Assembly: GCF_958298935.1 (NCBI RefSeq)
Contig: NC_084939.1
Coordinates: 2,495,501 to 2,559,500 of the forward strand
Length of the DNA stretch: 64,000 bases
Reading direction: 5' to 3'
Origin: Phragmites australis
Taxonomy: Eukaryota > Streptophyta > Magnoliopsida > Poales > Poaceae
The notes under the pieces were generated by a model that saw nothing but the letters and a program-made list of their open reading frames with translations, was not told the origin of the DNA and ran no database searches. Positions within the stretch are counted from its first letter, which is position 1. Each line of letters starts with the position of its first letter. Position numbers and translations under genes: made by a program. Below, piece after piece: positions 58,614 to 64,000 of the stretch.

Positions 58614-60160
58614 AGCCAAACAGAGCACGAGCACACATGAGAGGCACCATTTCTTTTCCTAGTATTTCTACGCGTGCTACTACAATGTGACCTGTGATTC
58701 GTCATTTGTTCACATTTTTTTTCCGGTTCTTCGTGTGTACTTTAACTACCTATAACTCTACCATCCAACTCACTTTCATTTGCATGTGGTGTTATTAGAG
58801 AAAATGTTGGTCGAGCTTTATCTATCTAGCTCTCGATTTCTTTGTGTGCTTACTATGATCGAAATGCCAATTATTCAGAAACGGATTTAGCAAACTAGGG
58901 CCTGGCAACCAGCATGGTAATAACTATTATGATCTCTAAACATAAAAGGAGTAGATACCTAATTTGTTGTGTATCGCTACTCGTGAATAGGGTTTACTTG
59001 CCAAAACTCCATCAACCAAAAAAAAACTCCATCAAGGAGATGTTTAATCAAAATCCAAATCTATTTGAGCAATACTTTCTAATTTTACACAGAGCCTCCT
59101 CATTTACTACATATGTTTTAAAATACTCGTCACTCTTAACTTTCCTACTGTAAATTTTACCATTAATTCTTAGCAAATGTATGTGAAAAACAATTATAAG
59201 TGTATAACATGCTTAAAATACTTTATGTGACAAATCTAATAATGTTATTTGCACTTTACTTAACTAGATATTTTAAAAAAATATTATTAATCAAAGTTTA
59301 AACGGTAAAGTCAAAAGTAACCAGTATTCTGAAAGGGAGGGAGGAGTTTAAAAATGTTGCAGGAGTAGTTTAAAAATGTTGCCGAAGGAGGAAGGAGCAC
59401 TAAAATCCAATTCCATGATAGTAGGTGGGGAGAAGTGAAAAGGGTATATACAAGGGAAGTAACGGATGATTGCACGGCTGGGCTACTGGTCTTGCGTTTC
59501 CTTTGTCCACAGCCGCCGCTGATGGGCTCCATGCAGAGGAGGGACACAGCTCAGCCGCCGGTGGATACTCCACCGGTTTATTCGGATGCTGATAATCCAG
59601 ATTTTCTCTTAGCTGGATTTTTGGTTTGTGGGTTATCAGATCTCTCTCTCTCTTCTCTCTCTGACATTACTGAAAAGTATATTTTAAATTTATAGTAGTG
59701 AAATCTTTATAGAACTAGTAAAATATCGCAAGTCAATTATTATGAAGACGATCTAGTTGGTCAATAAGAGTAACTCCTGTTGAGTTGCTATTTGGCTCCC
59801 AATCATCAGAGATAGTGATTGAGCCTAAAAACCAGTTTCAGTCGGCTTTCCACTAGTCCTCGTCATTTTCTCTCATCGCTCGTTACTTTTATCGGAGCTC
59901 ATCATTTAAACTGAAATTGAAGGAGTAAGATCTATCAAGTTGATTAGAGCAGAGAAATAGAAAAATAATTTTTTAAGATATAAGGAGTGAGATTTAGAGA
60001 GCCGAGATGATGCTATAATGAAGAACAATTCTGAGTCCATTCCACTGTAACTTCATTCATGATACTTACGAAAGCGACTGGAAACATATATTTAAAACGA
60101 AACCTTAACAGAAGTAGTAAAAATTACTACACACTAGAGTACACATCGTGATATAGTACA
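58614..60160. other. AT-rich intergenic DNA
   Basis: No recognised gene. A short open frame at 59525-59695 (MGSMQRRDTAQPPVDTPPV) has no family resemblance. Confidence 0.4.
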
Positions 60161-62301
60161 GTTGTCCCAAACTATCCTCATGAAGGCGACTGCGCGGGTC
60201 GGGAGAACAATTCGCATCCCAATCCACCGGGAGCTGATTCATCATCAAGTCCCCATTCATCCTTCCTACAAAGCTGTTTTCCTCATCCATATCTCAATCG
60301 GTCGATCAGGGAATTCCCGTGGCCATGGGGCCGACGGCGACGCCATGTGTCACCGCGCTGCCGCCTGGGTCACCCAAGTGTGTGGGTGGGTGGCCGCCAC
60401 ACGCTCGCTGCGTGTGCTCGCCTCCCTCCTCCCACACTAGCCGCGGCCATCTCTCTCCCGCGAACTGCCTGCGCCAGCTCGCCCTCCCCCGTCAGCCCCC
60501 ACCCGGTGCCCAGCGGATCACCTGACCGGAGGTCGATCAGAACCAAGATCCGTCGAGGGTGAGGTAAACTACTCGCACGGAGGCAAAAGTTCGTTTCTTG
60601 ATGTGAATTCAGATGGTTTTGCGTGGGATGGTGGATGGTTAATTTCTTGAGGTGCTTGGGTGGCAAAGGTGGCTCCTTGATGCGGGTTTAGATGAATAAT
60701 GAACTCAGTGGGAAAGTTGGGTAGAAGCAGCAGTTCATGGTTTAGTGGCCGTGGGAGAGCGAGAAAAAAAATGTTTTTTTTTTGAGGATTCACGGGATTG
60801 TTCACTGCTTTCTTTGTCTTAATTGTTGGAGTGTAGCCCGTACTTAATCGTGCCTTGAAGTACGTGTATTGGATTCTTGGTGTGAATTCAGATAGATTTA
60901 ATAGGAGTGAATTGGCTTCAAATTCATGGTGGACTGCATGAGCAGTTCAGAGGGGTTTTCTTTTTGTTGTAAGATGGAAAGAAAGAGAGAGATCTTGATT
61001 TGGATTATGTATTCTCTGTGCTATTGCAGTGGTAAAGTTGGCCTTTTTCGGTGTGCCTATGGAGCAATTGACAGTATCATTTTGTACAAGCTAGCCTTAT
61101 TGAGTTCTTGATGCGGATTCAGATAGAGTTTTGTCCTTTGCGTTTGATCTTCCTCAAAACGGAAAGTAGGTTTCTTGATGCGATTATGTGCGGTTGCAGC
61201 TTATACTATTACTTCTTGAAAAGGAAAATTTCGATCCATTTACTACATATGTGCTTCTTTGTTCATATGTCATGTGAGGGTAAAAGTGTAGTTCTTTGTG
61301 GTATGACGAGCAATTGGTACTTCCATGGTATCGCTTGCCATAAAGCTTTGGATGGTGTTCCGATAGCTTGTGTCCTATATTAGTTGGCCTTGTTGTTAAC
61401 TAGGTTTTGGCTTTTTTTTTTTTTTTTTCGAAAAGGACGGCAAGAGGGATGCCGCAATTATATTAGAAGGAAAAGGAAAGGGTTACAAACACAAAAAGAT
61501 GGCGCCCCAACAACAGGAAGGGGTGCACGCCTGAAATACAGACTCCGACCGGGGACCCAGGAAAAGAGGCAGGGGTCGACAACCGGAAGATCAAGAGGAA
61601 AACACAGTAGCTAGGCGGTATTGGTCGATATCCTCTTTTATCCGCAACGCCACTTCAGAGACCGGGAGGATTTTATTTTCGAAAGTTCTCCGGTTTCTTT
61701 CTTTCCAGATATTCCACCAAAAGAAAATGACGAAGCCGTCAAAAGATCGTCGTTGGTTGCGAGCCACCTTCCTACGCGTTAGCAACCACCATCTTTTAAA
61801 ATTTTGCTGTTCTCGCATGTCTGATAGGTTCTGAAGGTTGAACCAACTGGTGATCACCATCCACACCTCTTTTGTAAATGAGCAGTCTTTGCCTAAGTGA
61901 TGTGGTGTTTCGTTTTCAGCTTGGCATAATTTGCAAATTGGATCATTGGGCCAGCCCCTTTTCGCAAGATTGTTTGCCGTTAGGATTTTCTGATGTAGCA
62001 GGAGCCAAGCGAAAAACTTGCATTTGGGTTCCGTTTGTGCCTTCCAAATATGCATTAGAGCAGGTTTCCTACGACTTCCTTCAAACTGGATTGCGTAGGC
62101 ACTTTGTGTGCTGTATTCTCCATCGTTTGTCCACCTCCAAACTATCTCGTCCTGGACCTCGTGATCAAGAGTGATGTTGAGAAGGCTCTCCCACAGGATC
62201 ACAAACTGATGAAGTTGATCCTGAGTTATGAGTTTTGGCTTTTTACTCTCTTGGTGTTTTAATACAGACAATTTTTGTGATGCAGCAACAGTAATCTGGG
62301 C
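60161..62301 (+). promoter_or_regulatory. Promoter, 5' UTR exon and leader intron of the bHLH gene
   Basis: A GC-rich leader exon probably ends at 60558 (CGTCGAG|GTGAGG context). The leader intron then runs to TGATGCAG at 62285, and the coding exon begins just after. The intron contains the LINE fragment 61412-62231. The transcription start is not determined. Confidence 0.5.
61412..62231 (-). mobile_element. 5'-truncated LINE (L1-type) inserted in the leader intron
   Basis: On the minus strand the fragment codes the C-terminal part of ORF2: DEIVWRWTNDGEYSTQSAYA, WKAQTEPKCKFFAWLLLHQK, ANNLAKRGWPNDPICKLC and WNIWKERNRRTF, the zf-RVT region, and ends in poly(A) (T-run 61412-61428 on plus). GTTTTGGCTTTTT occurs on both sides (61404-61416 and 62232-62244), a target duplication of up to 13 bp, partly ambiguous because of the T-run. 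The frame is open for over 200 codons, so the copy is young. Confidence 0.85.
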
Positions 62302-64000
62302 ATGGTGGCTGAGTCGGAGAGCTCAGATTCACTGCCTGGCAGTTCAAATGCTGCTGCCGAGAAGCCCGTTAATGGGTTAGTCTCTAACTATTTATCTTCT
62401 TATATCCAGTTTTATACAACTTAATTTCATAAGCAGTAGTTTTTGACCTTTTTCCACTACGGCTAATTAGCCTACAATGTGCACGATCAAATTTGTTGCC
62501 ATTTTAGATCTTCTCCCTATTTTAGGTCCATATATCTTAACTATCCAACTATAAAGGCAAAAATAATGATCATGGACAACCATGCAGATGAACTGGAATG
62601 CATTTACTACTACATATGGCATTAGTCACTACCTATCTTTGGTGATTGTTGTAGAAAAAAAACTCCATAACAATTCTACTGTCTACCAGATGATCCAAAT
62701 ATCCTCTTCATTTGATCCACCACCAGCAATAACACACAATCAAAATGAGCATCGTTCATTCATGCTGAAGAGAAAGTAGACTGTCATCTGTGAATAGATG
62801 TTGCAAAAAATTTGAAAGAGAAATATCCGTTATAAATAAAGCATAATTCACATTTATATTTAGAAATAGACTAGAAGAACCTTCTAGAACTTTAGGGCAA
62901 AAGTAAAGAATATTTAGGAATTAGGGCAAGAGTTGGGCAGATGGGTCCCTACTCCATTATCCTGTGACCTGTGGTATGACCTTTAGGACCAGAGTCATCA
63001 TAGAGGTTTGCAGTTAGGCACCTTTTGTATGAAGTTTAATGGTTGCCACATAAAAATCATGTCTATAACCCCTAGGTTGCTAATGTTGCTACTGTTTTAG
63101 ACTTCAATTCAATTGAGTTGACCAACTCAAAAACATAAGTGTCATGTAGTAATTTACATGCTATTGACACTCAGAATATGTTCTGTTCTATTTTGATATT
63201 CAGATATCTGTCAGAGTTTCCTAGTCTTAGGCTTTTTCAGTGACTCTAAGTTGAGCTATTTGTACATTTGCACCTTCATATTACTCTGAATCCTCTTGTT
63301 GTCCATTATTTTCTCAAGTTTATTTCCTCTAGTAGTGCACCTCCTCACTCAGTATACCCATTTTTATTGCCGCTGCATTTCACTTCTGTTTTCTGATGGT
63401 TTTTTGGATTCAGGTCTCTTGACCAAAGATCTCAGGAAAAGGCTCCAAAGAAAACTCATAAAGCTGAACGAGAGAAGCTTAAGCGTGACCACTTGAATGA
63501 CCTTTTTCTTGAGCTCAGCAGTATGCTAGGTTAGTACAGTGTGTCATCAATCATTTACTGTCTGTAATAGAATTAATTTGCTCTTTTGAGGAAAAAATAT
63601 CAGTATCTGCACTTAGATTCTATCATTCTGTTCTCCACTTGAATTTGTCTGTTAATGATAACCAGCACAAAGCACACTCCCTATGTGAAGGTATAACTAA
63701 AATTAGGTTATCTTCAGTTCATAGTGAATCCAGTGGTAATTTAGTGGCCATTCGCTGCCGGTTTGGTGGGGCGGTATCTTTTGTCGTAACACTCTATTCT
63801 TCTTTAATGAATGGCAAAGCTCCTGCCCTATTGTCGAAAAAAACAACACAATGAATCAAATATACGGTATGTCTGCAGTTCTGCACCATTAGGAGTATTG
63901 ATTTGGCACCTATGTGAGCATATGTTGGTACCTGGATTTAGATATAGGGATTAAGAAATGATGAACGAATAGGATTAGCCCACTCCCCTATCCCTAAATA
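62302..64000 (+). CDS. bHLH transcription factor, bHLH47/POPEYE-like (group IVb), 5' part only
   Basis: Coding exons 62302-62375 and 63414-63529 join in phase (GG|G). The first encodes MVAESESSDSLPGSSNAAAE, the second RSQEKAPKKTHKAEREKLKR followed by DHLNDLFLELSSML. The basic region has the His-Glu-Arg pattern for E-box binding, then helix 1. The gene continues beyond the window after a donor at 63530. Close relatives are the bHLH47 (PYE)-like proteins of iron-deficiency responses and the rice OsbHLH061/062 type; which one cannot be decided from 63 residues. Intron 1 is about 1.0 kb. Confidence 0.8.
63690..63850 (+). mobile_element. Short LINE/SINE-type tail in the second intron of the bHLH gene
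   Basis: The stretch ends ATGAATGGCAAAGCTCCTGC, then CCTATTGTCGAAAAAAA, the usual 3' end of grass LINE/SINE families (compare 38664). Its 5' limit and target duplication are not clear. Confidence 0.45.

Overview
The window is nuclear DNA of a grass (Poaceae). The evidence is GT-AG split genes with close grass-type relatives (DUF630/DUF632, ABCF5, CYP23, HVA22, ILI/PRE, bHLH47-like), grass LTR families (ends TGTCGG...CCGACA), Stowaway and Mutator-type MITEs, L1-type LINEs and a CACTA terminus. I reconstructed gene models by hand from splice sites and reading-frame continuity. No transcript or database evidence was available.

Layout. 968-4334 (+): five-exon DUF630/DUF632 gene with a Stowaway MITE in intron 3. 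About 5.1-21.2 kb: nested retroelements. A decayed LINE (to about 9.67 kb) abuts the remains of an older LTR element (3' LTR 20788-21178). That older element is split by a 9.3 kb LTR retrotransposon (10409-19721) with equal-length, apparently identical 1619-bp LTRs and a GCAGT target duplication. 21.2-26.2 kb: gene-poor, LINE fragments and MITEs. 26255-26328 (-): tRNA-Val(CAC). 26487-27779 (+): UBA2-type RNA-binding protein. 29410-32940 (-): nine-exon ABCF5-type protein. 35617-36316 (+): RIN4/NOI-type gene with an apparent frameshift. About 36.9 kb (-) and 44.1 kb (+): U6 snRNA-like sequences. 37109-37435 (-): ILI/PRE-type small HLH protein. 40152-43367 (-): CYP23-type cyclophilin. 46-52 kb: CACTA-type pieces and two solo LTRs. 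53548-57142 (-): HVA22-like protein with a long Lys/Ser-rich tail. About 60.3 kb to the window end (+): bHLH47-like gene, incomplete, with a LINE in its first intron.

The most interesting object is the 10409-19721 retrotransposon. Its PBS, PPT, LTR TATA boxes and a gag remnant all read on the minus strand. Most of its interior, however, is a plus-strand (antisense), two-exon, 1053-codon gene with its own TATA box. That gene resembles the 'putative gypsy type transposon' family (PF04195) and ends in a long coiled coil. No protease, reverse transcriptase, RNase H or integrase is present, so the element must depend on another element for movement. Each LTR carries nine 73-bp repeats, each with a G-box (CACGTG).

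The cellular genes are independent single loci with separate roles: RNA binding, plastid or translation-related ABCF ATPase, secretory cyclophilin, ER-shaping HVA22, immunity-type NOI, brassinosteroid-type HLH and an iron-homeostasis-type bHLH. I see no operon-like or pathway clustering.
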